Assembly: GCA_022605405.1 (NCBI GenBank)
Contig: JABYQQ010000034.1
Coordinates: forward strand, 124,001 to 188,000
DNA: 64,000 bases
Direction: 5' to 3'
Origin: Earliella scabrosa
Lineage: Eukaryota > Basidiomycota > Agaricomycetes > Polyporales > Polyporaceae
A program made the position numbers and the translations under genes. Below are positions 35,008 through 46,696 of the stretch, in pieces. Each line of letters begins with the position of its first letter. Within the stretch, counting starts at the first letter, position 1. Below the pieces are notes generated by a model. The model saw only the letters and a list, made by a program, of their open reading frames with translations. It ran no database searches and was not told the DNA's origin.

Positions 35008-35624
35008 CCCGTAACAGTATCTACGGGAGCTTACATACTGACTGCATGTTGGCTATCTTCTAAACAGTGCATTTTGTGCCGCTACATTGAGTCGGGCCCG
35101 CCGACGTACACAGGGAAGTCATGGTGCCAGGTGGGCGAGCCTCTTGTTGTAGTGAGTCGTTGCGGCAGACGAGGTCTTAGGAGCAATAGTGCAATGTCCT
35201 TCGTACTCGAGACCTGTAGTCATGATGCTAGTATGAATCAAGGCGAGGCTTGAGGCGAGCGGTTTAGAAAGCGATTCAACCCGGACTCTCGGCAAGACGC
35301 ACAGTCACGTGCGTTGCCTTAACCGAAGAGCGGCGAACCAGTTCGATTCGGCTCTTCACAAGTACTTTCAACACCACCGTACCCTCAACACCACTTGAAC
35401 ACCTGGTGAGTTGAACAGTATCCTGCTTTGCAACTGATATACGTCCTGATAATCTTCTAGCTACACATGCCTTCCTGGTGGTGATCGACTCAATCTCTTA
35501 AACGTCACGTCCAAGTCCACTGGCACTGCCCTGATTTGAGTCATCCTCCGAGTCGTCGAGTCGAGTCGATCCTTCGAACTACCAGGACCTGTGACTGCTT
35601 TCAGGTCTCCCCTCCCAGATATGT
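35008..35624. other. Intergenic spacer
   Basis: Between the F-box-like gene and the next plus-strand gene. If the GTAAGT near 34991 is used, the last exon of the F-box-like gene may extend into 35068-35240. Otherwise nothing is supported. Confidence 0.4.
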
Positions 35625-37421
35625 ATGCTTGAAAGCACTTGTGGCAGATCGAATGGGCAAGCTGACATCGCCGTACATTCGACTGGTAGGAAGCGCAGTG
35701 CGGGGGAGCCGGTTGGTCGAGAACACCCTTCCAAGCACAGCAGAACAGCTTCAGGGAGTGACTTCTCCACGTTCGAGATCAGCCGTGCTCTCGGGACTCC
35801 TCCACCACCGGCGCCCCATGTAACACAACAGGCTCAAGTAGTAGCGCAGTCTGCTCCGACCATCGCTGTTGACGCCGCTGGACCCTCAACATCCTTCGCT
35901 CAGACACCAACCGAGCAGCTTGACAGTCTCATCTTTGGCGAGGACACTTGGGCTCATGCACTTGACTTGTCTAACCCTTCCATGGGCCTCGAGAGCGGCG
36001 CGGACCTACCCGAACTCCTTGACTTTAGCCAGCTGGACTCCCGGAAAGCCATCGACGACCGCTTCTGTCAACTGGCCTACAACCTCCTACACCACTATCG
36101 CCTGGAAATCCGCACAGAGACCAAGAGCGAGCAGCTCGCGCTTCTGGAAATCGAGTTCTACCTGTACAAGTCGGGTTGTCACGAAGACACGTTCACCCAC
36201 GCTAGCACTGAGCAGGGTCAATCCGGACGATGGTGCGCCAACTTTAACGTACTCTCCAACTCCCGTCTTCGGAACATCTGACTGGATGTTGTCAGGTACT
36301 TTCACCGGCCACCGTCGCGTGCCGGCGAAGCGGACGCGCCGCCTTCGAGTACAGCAGGCTACCGCGGCGGGACGCGCAAAGGACTAGACATCACCATCGG
36401 GCAGCCTCCACCTAGCCTCACGTCAAAGTACTTCTCGCAGAACACACAGGGCTCCCAGCACACCGCGCCCGCCTCAGGCAACACCACCACGCTGCGCGGC
36501 GGCATCCTGCTACGCTCCGCGCAGCGCGTCAGCGACGAGAAGGTCATCTCCGGCCCCTCGCTCCTCGTCGACGAGATCCTGCGTCTGAGCGGCGCGTCTG
36601 AGATCCTCGAGCTCGTCGCAGTGAACTGGAATGATGACATCTCGGCCTTCCCCAGCCTGACCCCAACTCCCTCGACCTTCACGTCCTCTGCATCCGGTCT
36701 GCCACCCGGCCGCCTGTCCACGATGTACCTCGTCCGCGCACCTCCCGCACCCGCCTCACCCTCTGCCTCTGTAGCCTCGACCTCATCCACACCCTCAACC
36801 TCCGCGGCGTCCGAGCGCGACGCGCTCGTCGACGGCCGCTGGCGCATCTTCCGCTCCCCACGCATCGGCCTCGACCTCTCGCACGCCTCCATCCCTACCC
36901 ATGCCACACACTCCCTCACTCACCCGCGCGTCGCGCACATCGCGCGCCCGTACCGCTTCTTCCTCCGCCCGTACCTGCTCACCGCGAACGGGCGCGCGCA
37001 GACGTTCGTCGGCGTGCACGACGCGCTCGTCGCGCGCGGGCACTGCGCGACCGACGGAGAGCTCCTCGCGGAGGTCTTGCGTCTGTCGGGCTTGAAGAGC
37101 AAGACGGCGGTCAAGTACCTGGCTGAACTCAGGCGTGGGCTCGCGGCGGGGCAGGAGGATGAGGGGGCGCTGGAGGCGTGGATGGGGCCGAGGGGGAAGA
37201 CGGTGAACTCGTCTGCGGCGGCGTGGGACTGTGAGGAGCTTGCAGACCCGCGCGCTGGAGCAGAAGCGGTCAGTTGGGGCTGCATCTGGGCAGGCATCGA
37301 CGTCCAGAGTGCGATGAGGAGTGAGGCCTCTTCGTGGACTCGCACAACTAGTTTAGGTTTCATGTTTGCATTTGTCAGTAACGCACTACATCACGACCCC
37401 CGTACATACTCCCCTACATAA
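35625..37421 (+). CDS. Conserved fungal protein of uncertain family
   Basis: Two exons, 35625-36232 and 36296-37421, give 577 residues. The junction rebuilds Trp in a continuous QGQSGRW/YFHRPPSRAG block, which supports the splice. The first 90 residues are disordered (KRSAGEP, Pro/Ala/Gln). The conserved core has LEIEFYLYKSGCHEDTFTH, YRGGTRKGLDITIG, TLRGGILLRSAQRV and SGPSLLVDEILRLSGA. A second core part carries RPYRFFLRPYLLTANGR and LKSKTAVKYLAELRRG. A central Ser/Thr/Pro stretch (about residues 345-410) separates them. The core order (an IEFYLY strand, an H-containing motif, then GGILLR) is loosely reminiscent of the methylpurine-DNA glycosylase fold, but I cannot confirm that, and no catalytic residue is assigned. 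The start codon is the first in frame and may not be the true one. Confidence 0.65.
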
Positions 37422-37519
37422 TCAGCCTACGCTACAATCATCGTCTTGTCACGGACTCGCAAGCACACACATGCACTAGTCCTACTCATACGCTCTCTCT
37501 CCCTTAATAGCACCAGTAA

Positions 37520-40012
37520 TCACGTCACGTATCGCCCAATGTTCCTCAAATACACCTTGACGCGCCTCCCCCGCGCGACGTCTTCCGCATCGCGCTTCGC
37601 ACGCGCCGCCTCCTCCTCCTCGCGTATACGCACGCCCTCGCCGGGGCCCCACACCGCGTCCGTGTCGAGGTCGACCTCCGCGAGGGGGACCATGTGCCGG
37701 CGCTGCCCGAGCCATAACCGCTCCCACATCCAGTAGCCGGCGTAGCACACGACGTAGATTGCAACGCCGATGTACGTCGCCACGACGTTCTGTGCGGTGC
37801 GTCCGGTGAGTGCACAGTGGCGAGGGAAGAGGAGAGAGGAAGGAGAACTCACCCGAGCGCTGAACGGCTCCTGCACGACCGCCGCGTACCCCTGGGCGAC
37901 GAACATGAGCACGGCGAGGATGACGGTCCCGAGCGGGAGGAGGGGGAAGAGCGGCTGGCGGTAGGGGAGGTCGGCGAGCGTGCGGCCCTGCGCCTTCCAC
38001 GCGGCGCGGAAGCGAAGGGAGATGACGCCGATGGTGCCCCAGACGAGGAGGGAGGAGATGCCGGTAAGGTTGAGGAGCCAGGTGAAGACGACGCCCTCGC
38101 CCCATATTGTCGTGAGAAAGGTTACGAACGAGACGGCAAGAGAGAGGCTGGACGAGTGTGGGGTACGTCAGCGAGTCATGTGCAGCGGGCAAGGGTATAA
38201 GAGCGACATACAGAAGAGCGGGCACGGGGACACCGCGTCCGTTCACCCAGCCAAAGACGCGCGGGGCGTGGCCGACGCGGGCGAGGGCGAGGAGCATGCG
38301 AGAGCTCGCGTAGAAGCAGGAGTTGGTGGCGGACAAAACGGCAGTCAGGAGCACTGCGTTGACCACATGCGCGGCCGCACCAAAGCCCGCTCGCTGGAAC
38401 ACGACGGTCAACGGCGAGGCGGCGACGTCGGAATCTGTCAATAGTGTCAGCGTCCAACATCCACATGAGGAGGTTGAGATAGTGTGTACCAAAGGCTGCG
38501 GTGAGCAAAGTCGGGTCCTGGTAGTTGATGCACAGGCCAATCGTGAAGATCGTGAGGATGTAGAAGATGACGATGCGGAAGAAGGTCGCGCGGACCGCGC
38601 GCGGGACGGACTTGTGCGGGCTCGCGCTCTCGCCCGCGGCAAGTGACACGAGCTCGACGCCCCCGTACGAGTAGAACGCGTACACGAACGTCTGTGCGAA
38701 CGCACTAAAGCCGCCCACGAAAGCTTGTCCGTCGTGGAAGTTCGCGAGACCCTGCAGCGGCTGTAATTAGAACAAGACAGCGTTCCGGCGACCGCTGGCG
38801 AGAATGAGAACGCACAGGTCCGGGGTGTCCATGCACGCCGCCCCAGTCGTAGATGAGGCCGACGAAGATGAAGACGATGATCATCACGACCTTGATCATG
38901 GCGAACCAGTACTCAGACTCGCCTAGAGAACACAGAACGTGTGAGTACGTGCATATTCCTGCACGTGAGAATCCAGAAAGGCCTACCATAAACTCGGACG
39001 TGGATGAGCTGCATGGCAAAAATAGGTGCAATGATCATGAGGGCATACTGCCATGCGGTGATGTGTGGGTTCCAGTACTGTAGAAGGTGCGTGTTGGATG
39101 AAGGATGATGGACCGGGATCATCTGGACGGACCTGCAGAATGACTGCTGCCGCTGTCAGCTCGCTCGCTGTGGGAAGAGATAAAATGTCAGTGTGAGAGC
39201 CTCGTCGGACGGGTGTGTGAACTAACGGATAGTCAAGCTCCTGCAAGGTGGGCGATTGCCGATATGAGTAAGGTCTCTAATAACAGAAAGGGAGGGAACT
39301 GACCATTGCAGCCAGTAGTTCCACCCTAATCGTACGCGGTGTTATTTTGGGAAGGTACTAAGTGGACGGGGTGTAGCACATACCGAGAGTGAAGCCCAGA
39401 GCAGGAGAGAAGAATCGTGAGCCGAAAATGGCGAACGTCCCCGATACAGGGATGTAAGCAGCCATCTCTCCTCTAGTGCACGTCAGTAGGAAGGACAACT
39501 GGTAGTGGTAAATAGACTCACAGTGAGATCACGACGCCATAGCAGAATACGCCTACAACGAAGTAGGACAAGAGAGCGCTTGCGGGACCTGCGAGGGCGA
39601 TTGCCTGGTATTATTCAGTCGAACGCCTTGGAGTCGCTGGTATGGACACTGACTGAGCCAGCACTGAGAAATATACCAGTGCCTATGGTGCCACCGATGG
39701 CTGAGGGACGACAAAGTGGGTTAGCACGGCGAGCGAGGTCGATCTCCGATCGACCAAGAACCAGCTGAGCAGCCTGAGCTCACCGATCATGGTAAGATGC
39801 CGACTCTGCATGGCCCTCTTCGTCTCGTTCTTCGCGGATACATTCCCGACGAGAGCGCGTTTCCAGATAGACCTGCGCGGCGTATGCTCACTAGTGTCGG
39901 ACTCGGATGGAGTGCCTTTCTCGAGGGAGTCGGCCTGGGAGTCGGGGTGCTTCTCCTTGGCGTCGTCTGCGGACTCTGCCCAAGACGGCGCGGCTTGGGT
40001 GTCGACGGCCAT
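37520..40012 (-). CDS. YAT-type amino-acid permease (APC superfamily)
   Basis: Plasma-membrane amino-acid/H+ symporter of the fungal Gap1/Dip5 type. Thirteen exons: 39784-40012, 39654-39700, 39522-39604, 39384-39472, 39304-39325, 39227-39240, 39133-39167, 38987-39077, 38816-38922, 38490-38751, 38212-38434, 37853-38147 and 37520-37789. They sum to 589 codons (588 aa), and all phases agree. Two microexons of 22 and 14 nt encode the WNYWLQWSLTIP helix. Family blocks: MIGAIGGTIGTGIFLSAGS, GEMAAYIPVSGTF, VYAFYSYGGVELVSLAAGES, a TNSCFYASSRMLLALAR loop and NLTGISSLLVWG. About 12 hydrophobic segments, a polar 75-residue N-tail with Ser/Glu-rich phospho-type sequence and a charged C-tail. It shares a 390 bp intergenic region with a divergent Zn2Cys6 regulator. 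Substrate not assignable. Confidence 0.9.
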
Positions 40013-40402
40013 GGGGGATGGTGGCGGTCGAGAGCAGAGAAGGACGGCGGGTGTCGAGTCTCAGTATTCATTTTGTGTTCTTCTCCTCGGGGTCGCAATT
40101 GCAATCTGCGCTTCTTCGAAACACCCACAAATTGCGCACGATGACCACACCGCGCCGACTCCGGGGTCCTGTCCCTCCAACGTCCCGGCGGTGGCCCGGG
40201 GTCCATCCAGCCTCGTCTCGGGAGAGGCCGTGATCGCGTCGGCTCGGAGATTCGGGACGAGTTAGATCTAATCTTATCTCGGAGAGAGCGGGACTCTTGT
40301 TTGGACTGGGCAGACTTAGTCTGACTACGCTTGTCTCATCTTTCTCCAGTTCCGCCTCTTCTCCGTCGACCCCGCATATCTTGTCCCCCGCTCGCTCCCC
40401 AC
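40013..40402. promoter_or_regulatory. Shared divergent promoter (permease / Zn2Cys6 regulator)
   Basis: 390 bp separates the start codons of the minus-strand permease and the plus-strand transcription factor, so both promoters lie here. Zn2Cys6 proteins usually bind CGG triplets, and several CGG/CCG trinucleotides occur (for example CGGCGG near 40188), but no obvious spaced palindrome stands out. Co-regulation is inference. Confidence 0.4.
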
Positions 40403-43400
40403 ATGAAGGACGGAAAACAACGTGTTAAACCTGATAGCGTCGTCCCCTCGGGCCGCGGAACGTACGCCAAACAGGCCTGCAGCCACTGCAGAAAACGGTG
40501 AGCACATCCTTCTTACCCCACATCGCCCCACATGTCCCTGAACCCGGCGAACGCGAAGGAAGAGCAAATGCGACGGGAGACAGCCAGTATGTGGACCGTG
40601 CGAGAAGGGTGGGCGGGCTGCAGAGGTGCGTGGTGTCATTTCATGCAGTTCCTTCGTCTTACATCGTCTCCGTCCTCGTCTCTCACCTGCGAAATATTGC
40701 GCTCTTCCCATGCCTCAATTCTCGATCGCATTGCAATCGCGGCCATTTGTGCATTTGCATATCTTCTGTTCTCTTACTGCTGCTTGTCCTCGACGTTGAC
40801 CCCGCCTTACTTCTCCTTCTGCTGCTTGCTTTGTCGTTGCCATGCGCAGTGCACCTGGGGCAAGGAAACCGCCAAGAAAGCTCGCACACAACAACACTTC
40901 GAGTCCCTGGAGAACTACATCCGTGCACTAGAAGCAAAAGTCAAGGAGCTCCAAACAGACCTCGAACACTGTCGACAAAATCACGGCGGCCCCTCCCCCG
41001 CAGCCTCTGACCCCGCCACGCACGCCTCGACCTCCTTCCTCCCCCGACGAGAGTCCGAAGAACCTGACGATTCCACAGACGACGAGGGACACACTTCGGG
41101 GAGCGACTCCGACATCGAGCAGCTCATCTCCCCCACACGACATCTTCTGGTGCGTACCTTCCCCGCAACTTTCTCCGCATTTCATTTTCCTTGGCCCCTT
41201 CGCGCTCCCCTATCGTCCCCGCGCCATTATTCCCATGCCGTAAGACCTGCGCACGGCGTCCGTCCATCAGGGCTTGTAGCTAGGGCATGGACGGCCTCGG
41301 TGCGTCCAGACGGTAGTGTGCACAGCTCAGTACAGAAATGAGCGTGACGTGCGATAGTCAGCTGGTACGATCCAGAAGCGCCTGAATTTGCCTTCTCCTT
41401 GTTGCCATGCTTCCTTGACGTACTCGTATGCTTGTGCGACTGTACTTTGCAGGTTGACTAAAGTTGTTCACAGCTCCAGGACACGGACCTCGAGTATCAC
41501 GGACCTACTTCAGTGTGGCGGCTAGGTGCTGCGCGCTCGTCCCCATGCGGGAGCGAAGCAAAGAGCTCCGCCTCGCCCGAGCCTCCACCCGCCGCATCCA
41601 CCTACCTGGATTGGAACCGACACTTACCGCGCGAAGTGCCACTGTGTCGCACGGAGCACGACCGGCTGCTCGAGATTCTCTTCAAGTTCCACATGTCGTG
41701 GGGTATGCGTCTGATCCCCGAGCTCTTCTTGCGCGACATGCACCGCGCGCTCAGCCTCCCGCCGACCATCCAGCAGCCCAAGTCGGCGCATTACAGCCCG
41801 ATGCTGCATAACGCTGCACTGGCGCTTGCGACGGCGTTCTCGGACGACCCCGCGTTGAAGGATCTGCGGTGTAGGCGGTTGCTCGCGACGAAGGCGAAGA
41901 GTTACATTGAGGCGGACTGCCAGAAGCCTACGATAGCGCTTGTTACCTCGTTCACCACTCTCGCCATCTTCCATTCGACCCTGGGCGAGCAGAGCCTAGG
42001 ATATTTGTACTTCGGTGAGTCCCTACGTCGTCCATACGTGTCACGCCCTCCTAACGCGCGTGTAGGTATGGGCGGACGTATCAGTCAGTCACGTAAGTCC
42101 GCCACAGCTCGTATCCCCTGTCCCTGCTTATGCATTGTATCCTCACAGTCGGCCTGAAGACGGACTGCTCGTCCTGGGTCCGGCAGGGGCTGATCACGGA
42201 AACTGACATGCTCGACCGGAACTGGGCGTACTGGACGCTGTACTCACAGGACATCCTATGGTCTCTCTACGTTGGGCGCGAGTGCTGCATGACGACGCAG
42301 GAGAAGCGCCCGTTCGCGATCCCGTACGTGGGCAGCGAGCTCGACACGAACCAGTGGTACTGGGCGCCGAGCAAGATGCCGCCGCAGCCGAGCTATATCG
42401 TGCGCACGTTCGCGGAGAGCTGCGAGCTGATGATCATTGCGCGGAGGATATTCGACTTTCTGTGAGTCCGTCGGATCTTGAGTTCGAGTTGAGACTGAGC
42501 GACTTGTAGGAACACCCTCGGGCCGGGGTCGAAGCGAGAAGGGGCGTTGCAGCAAGTGAGCGAGCTAGAGTGCGTGTATCCTCGTGTCAGAAGTCAACAG
42601 CGTGATACTCACAATTCTCGATCTGTAGCATCCAGTTGAACAACTGGAAGGACGCGCTCACACCCGAAGTCGACCTCACCGCTGCGAGCCGGCCCAATGC
42701 TCTCCCGCATCGACTCATGCTCCATCTCGTCTACTGGTGGACGTTGCTATTACTTCATCGCCCCTTCTACCGTCGGACTAAGGTCGGCACCTCCGGGCCG
42801 GAGATCGACCACGTCAAGGTACGTGTGCATGCGATGATAGTGGCTGTCACAGACTCACAGCGGACTAGCTCTGCAATCGCGCAAGCGACAACATCATGCT
42901 CCTGCTCAGCATCTGGAGCGAAAAGTATACGCTCCGGTATCTCCCGATCACCCTCCTCCAGGTCATCTACTGCGCGGGCACCTCCTACATCCTCTCCGCC
43001 GTGCAGGCGACGTCCGGCCCGCGCCTCGGCCGCGTCGCGCTGACGAGCGCGCTCTCACAGGCGGAGCAGTGCATCCGATACACGCTCATCGCGGGCAAGT
43101 CGTACGAGTGCGCGAACGAGGTCGCGACGATCCTCTCGAACCTCCTGCACGAGCAGCTCCGGCCGCGGCTGCTTATGCGTACCCTCGAGCCGAAAGACAT
43201 CCTCCCGGCCGTCCCCGCGTCGGTGTCGAGCCCCGAACGAGGGGAGCAGGCGCAGCAGCAACAGCAGTACCCCGGCATGACGAACGGCACGTCGTCGTCC
43301 GCGTCGTCCGAGGCCCACTCGGACGCGATCTCGCTCGCGACGACGATCAACAATCTCGACGCCCTTCGGGACCAGTGCCGGTTCCAGATCGCGGCGCACT

Positions 43401-43972
43401 CGCAGCAGCCGCTCGACTCGTGGGGCTTCGGTCCGGGTCCGGGCGGGCGCAATCCGCTCACGCTCCTGCCCATCTCGCAGGCTCCCTCCTCGTCCACCGC
43501 GACGTCCTCGCCCGCGTCGCAGTTTGGCGCGTACGCGCTCGACCCCACGCCCACGCCCGGCTCCAGCCGCACCCACAATGCGAGCCAGAGCCAGGGTCAG
43601 GGCCAGCGGATGCCGGAGGATATCGAGATGGAGTATGGCCTGGGCGGGATGGGCGGGATGGACCTGGGGATGATGGCGGGCCAGCCGCTGTCGAACCGGC
43701 CGTACATGTCGTTTGGGATCCCCGAGCTCGTCGGGATGCCGCCGAGCTCGACGTTCCCGGACATTGACGCGCCGCCGCCTCCTCAGCCGTCTTATAGTGC
43801 CCGCCTGCAACAACCGCAGCAGCAGGGGGTGCAGGGGCCCGGGATGCAGCTCGACTTTAGTGCGGACGACCTTGCTGTGATGGACCAGCTCTTGAGGCAG
43901 CAGTTTGGGCAGGGGATCGGGTATGGGATGCCGCCGCCACCGCAGGGCTCGACGCGGTACGACCCGTTGTGA
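40403..43972 (+). CDS. Zn2Cys6 fungal transcription factor with Fungal_trans domain
   Basis: Nuclear DNA-binding regulator. Exons 40403-40497, 40559-40625, 40850-41149, 41474-42014, 42066-42092, 42149-42461, 42510-42569, 42629-42818 and 42869-43972 sum to 899 codons (898 aa). The binuclear cluster reads ACSHCRKRKSKCDGRQPVC then GPCEKGGRAAEC, matching C-x2-C-x6-C-x6-C-x2-C-x8-C, and the first intron splits it after the basic KR. A coiled-coil dimerisation helix follows (HFESLENYIRALEAKVKELQ). An acidic Ser/Asp stretch lies at about residues 115-145. The middle-homology (Fungal_trans) region shows YSPMLHNAALALATAF, LGYLYFGMGGRISQSLGLK and WSLYVGRECCM. The C-terminus is Gln/Pro/Gly-rich, activator-like. 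Exon 5 is only 27 nt. Target genes are unknown; proximity makes the divergent permease a candidate, and the neighbouring GLOX genes a weaker one. Confidence 0.9.
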
Positions 43973-44282
43973 TCGAGATTCATTGACATGTCGGTTCTGC
44001 TTCTGGGTTCGGGCGGTGCTGATGCTCGCCCGGTTTGGGGTTCCTCTTCGGGATATAGAGGTGGTGTTACAGCCTACTTCACGGACGGCTTAAGAGGTAA
44101 TATTATGCGGTGTGTGGCTCGTGTACGTTCGTTGACCGTGTTGTAGCAGAAGTCACCTGTATTTTGTACACTATAATTGCGTAGTCGATACATCATAGAG
44201 TATCCGTTCCCTCAGGACCGTTGTCGCGAGGCTGATACAACAGGCACCACAGTGGACCGTACGACGATCGTGTCGTGCTGCT
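43973..44282. other. Convergent 3' flank of the regulator and GLOX copy 7
   Basis: 310 bp between the stop of the Zn2Cys6 gene (+) and the stop of GLOX copy 7 (-). No gene is seen; both transcripts should end here. Confidence 0.5.
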
Positions 44283-46089
44283 TCATTCGAGAGTCGGAGG
44301 AGGGTTGCCGCTGCCAATGGTGACCCATGCACCTTCGCTTGTGATGTTATCGACGGTGAGGAAGATGGTTGCGGGGCCTGGAGGGTACACCTTGCCATTA
44401 GGCGGAGTGGTGAATGTCAAGGCCGTCCTGTCCGCGGAGATGGTTGCGTCCATGAACACGAGACGCGCGCTCGAGTGGAATGCGTGACTGGAAAACCCGA
44501 GGTCCATCAACGCAACTTGGACCTTCGCATCGGGGCTGTCCAGCGACGCCGGGAGAGAGATGGGGACGGTGACGCTCTCGCCAAAGCGCAGCTTCTCGGG
44601 CATGCCTGGCAGGATCCTCGGCCGCTCGACGGACATGAACGGTGGATCGAGCGTCTGGACCCTGAACTCGGTTGGGAACTTGACGCCCTCGAGGACGGTG
44701 TGGTTATTGGGGTTACTCCCCGCGACGAGCAAGTTGCCCTGCGGAGTGAGGGTGACGACGGAGTGGTAGAGGCGCGGGATGCCCGAGCTCGGCATGCCAT
44801 CGTTGGAGATGCGCTGTCCCAGTGGAGCGTCGGGCGTGTAGAGCGAGGGGATGAGGGCGGGGTGGTCCGAGTTAGAGCTCCCGCTGACCGGGTCAGCGGT
44901 GTTGCCTATGGCGGCGAAACCGGTCATGGCGCCGTTGATGATAAGGACCTGGCCGTTCGGGACGTGCACGAGCTCTGGCATGATGCGGGGCTCTAGCATG
45001 TGCTCGACTTCCCAGCCGCGCGCGATGCCGTCTGGCGTGAGGGTGATGCGGGAGCACTGGGAGCTCGCGGGAAACTGTGACGAGAGGTTCCTGGACGGCA
45101 GCCGGTCGTCAGGAGTTGTGCCGCCGCAAACGAGGACTTCGGGGACGTAGTCCGGGGGAGAGAGCGGAAGAAGAATTGCGGAGCCGTCCATCGGGTTAGT
45201 GACACGGACTCCGTTGGGGATGTCCGGGAGGATGGTCTCGGTGTTCGCCTCAATGTCATAGATGATAGACTGATTATTCGCGACCATGAACACGCGGCCA
45301 TCGGGAAGAGCGAACGCACTGTCCACGGTGGTGAGCTTCTCATCGAGATTTATGATCTTGTGTAGAATTGACATACCGTGGAAACAGGTTCGTGGGGAGG
45401 GCCCTCTCAAGGAATGCGGACGGACGTGGAGTGTCCTCCTTCGGGGGGAAGAACTCGAAGCTGTTGGCGGGATCTACATTGTTGAACCCGGCGTTGACGT
45501 GCGTCCCGCCAATGATCATGAGGCTCCCATCGAAGATACGGATGGACGAGGGATACCAGCGGTTCTCGAGAAGATGCAAACGCTGAGGATCCTCGAAGAG
45601 CGTACAGCCCTCACCCGACGGTGACACGCATGGCTCGAAGATGCGGAGAGCTGCGTTTCCGCCCGGCTTGATAGCAGGATTTCCTGGGAACACGCGTGGG
45701 TCGCCTCCGACGCTGACCTGCATAATCGCAATGTAAGAACGTCAGTAAGGTAGATATTATGAGACACTCACCATGGTGCCGTTACTCAGGAGCGCACCAC
45801 TCGCACAAAAGGTGTTTGTGAGGGCATCGAGAGGCTGAACGGTGCTCGTCTGCAGGTTCCAGAGGGCACCCCAAGCCGAATGACCGTTGATCTGCAAGGG
45901 GTCATCCGAGGCGCGATCGAAGAAGACGACAAGGGTGGGGGAGACAACGATAGCCTCCAACGCGAGGATACCAGAAGTGGAAGTGCTGTTCTTCAGGTCG
46001 AACTTCCACCGGGGAGAATTCGCTGCAGTCGTCAAGGTGTTCGCAAGAGGCCCTATCAGGGGGAGGACGGAAAGAATGGACCACCTCAT
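44283..46089 (-). CDS. glx: Glyoxal oxidase (AA5_1), copy 7, third intron lost
   Basis: Exons 45772-46089, 45377-45717 and 44283-45318 give 564 residues. Signal peptide [19 protein letters not shown], nearly the same start as copy 8. Catalytic motifs: [35 protein letters not shown]. The third intron, present in the other eight copies, is missing exactly: the reading frame runs [16 protein letters not shown] with no extra or lost codon around 44516. The N-terminal mature region carries [16 protein letters not shown], two residues longer than in copy 8. Terminus [13 protein letters not shown] box lies about 65 bp upstream in the same sequence context as copy 8. It opens the second GLOX block after a 13 kb interruption. 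Confidence 0.93.
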
Positions 46090-46145
46090 CTCGTCTATTA
46101 GTTGAGTGTAGGGGTGCCAGTGAACCGGAGGAAGGGATACATCAT

Positions 46146-46160
46146 AAGATACCTATATAG
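46146..46160 (-). promoter_or_regulatory. TATA box of GLOX copy 7
   Basis: The minus strand reads CTATATAGGTATCT about 65 bp before the ATG at 46089. The same 14-base string occurs before copy 8. Confidence 0.55.
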
Positions 46161-46696
46161 CTCAAGCCAAAAGGCACTCTTCTGCGGTCCAGGGCTGGCG
46201 TGTACGGAAATTATTTGAAGTCCGGCCGTGTGGAGGATTGGACCAGCGTACGTTTTGCCGGCTGCAGGCGTGGTATCCACTGTAATTAATAGCAACGCCA
46301 TGAGAGTCAATATCAATGAGGAAGATGAGGAAGACGGGGCCTTAATCGGGCGCGAAATCAAGGTACCATTCTCTCGAGCTAAATGCGCTCTTCGAGGTAC
46401 CCGCAGTGCGGAGAAGGTTCCTCCATGGCGTATGTGGTGAGACGGCTTCAGAACCATAGAGCACAGCGAGAGCACTCACTCTCTGCGCTTCTCATAGTCG
46501 TCTGCAGATGTATTCGTCATAGGAGCACTGGGACGACTCTCGTACCTCATCGGACCAGCCCGGTATGATTGGGCTTTCCACAATCCTGACGGTGACTAGT
46601 AAGGCACTGACAATCGGAAGACGGAACACGATCACTGCATTAACAACCTGCCCAAACGCCGTCGACACTGAAGGTCTCCGTGAAGCGCGCTATCCT
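46161..46696. other. Spacer between GLOX copies 7 and 8
   Basis: Only about 0.6 kb separates the start of copy 7 from the stop of copy 8. No separate gene is supported. Confidence 0.5.

Noticed and set aside
37482..38705. 407-codon minus-strand frame overlapping the permease
   Set aside because: It crosses several introns and exons of the permease in a different frame; the spliced model gives a full-length, in-phase 588-residue permease.
39677..39700. A 24-nt microexon in the permease ending at GTATAT
   Set aside because: Extending to the GTCAGT donor at 39653 keeps the conserved GTGIFLSAGS sequence and the frame, so the exon is 47 nt.
43055..43813. Minus-strand Arg-rich frame over the end of the Zn2Cys6 gene
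   Set aside because: Arg/Gly/Val-rich composition is the complement of a GC-rich coding exon; no homology pattern.
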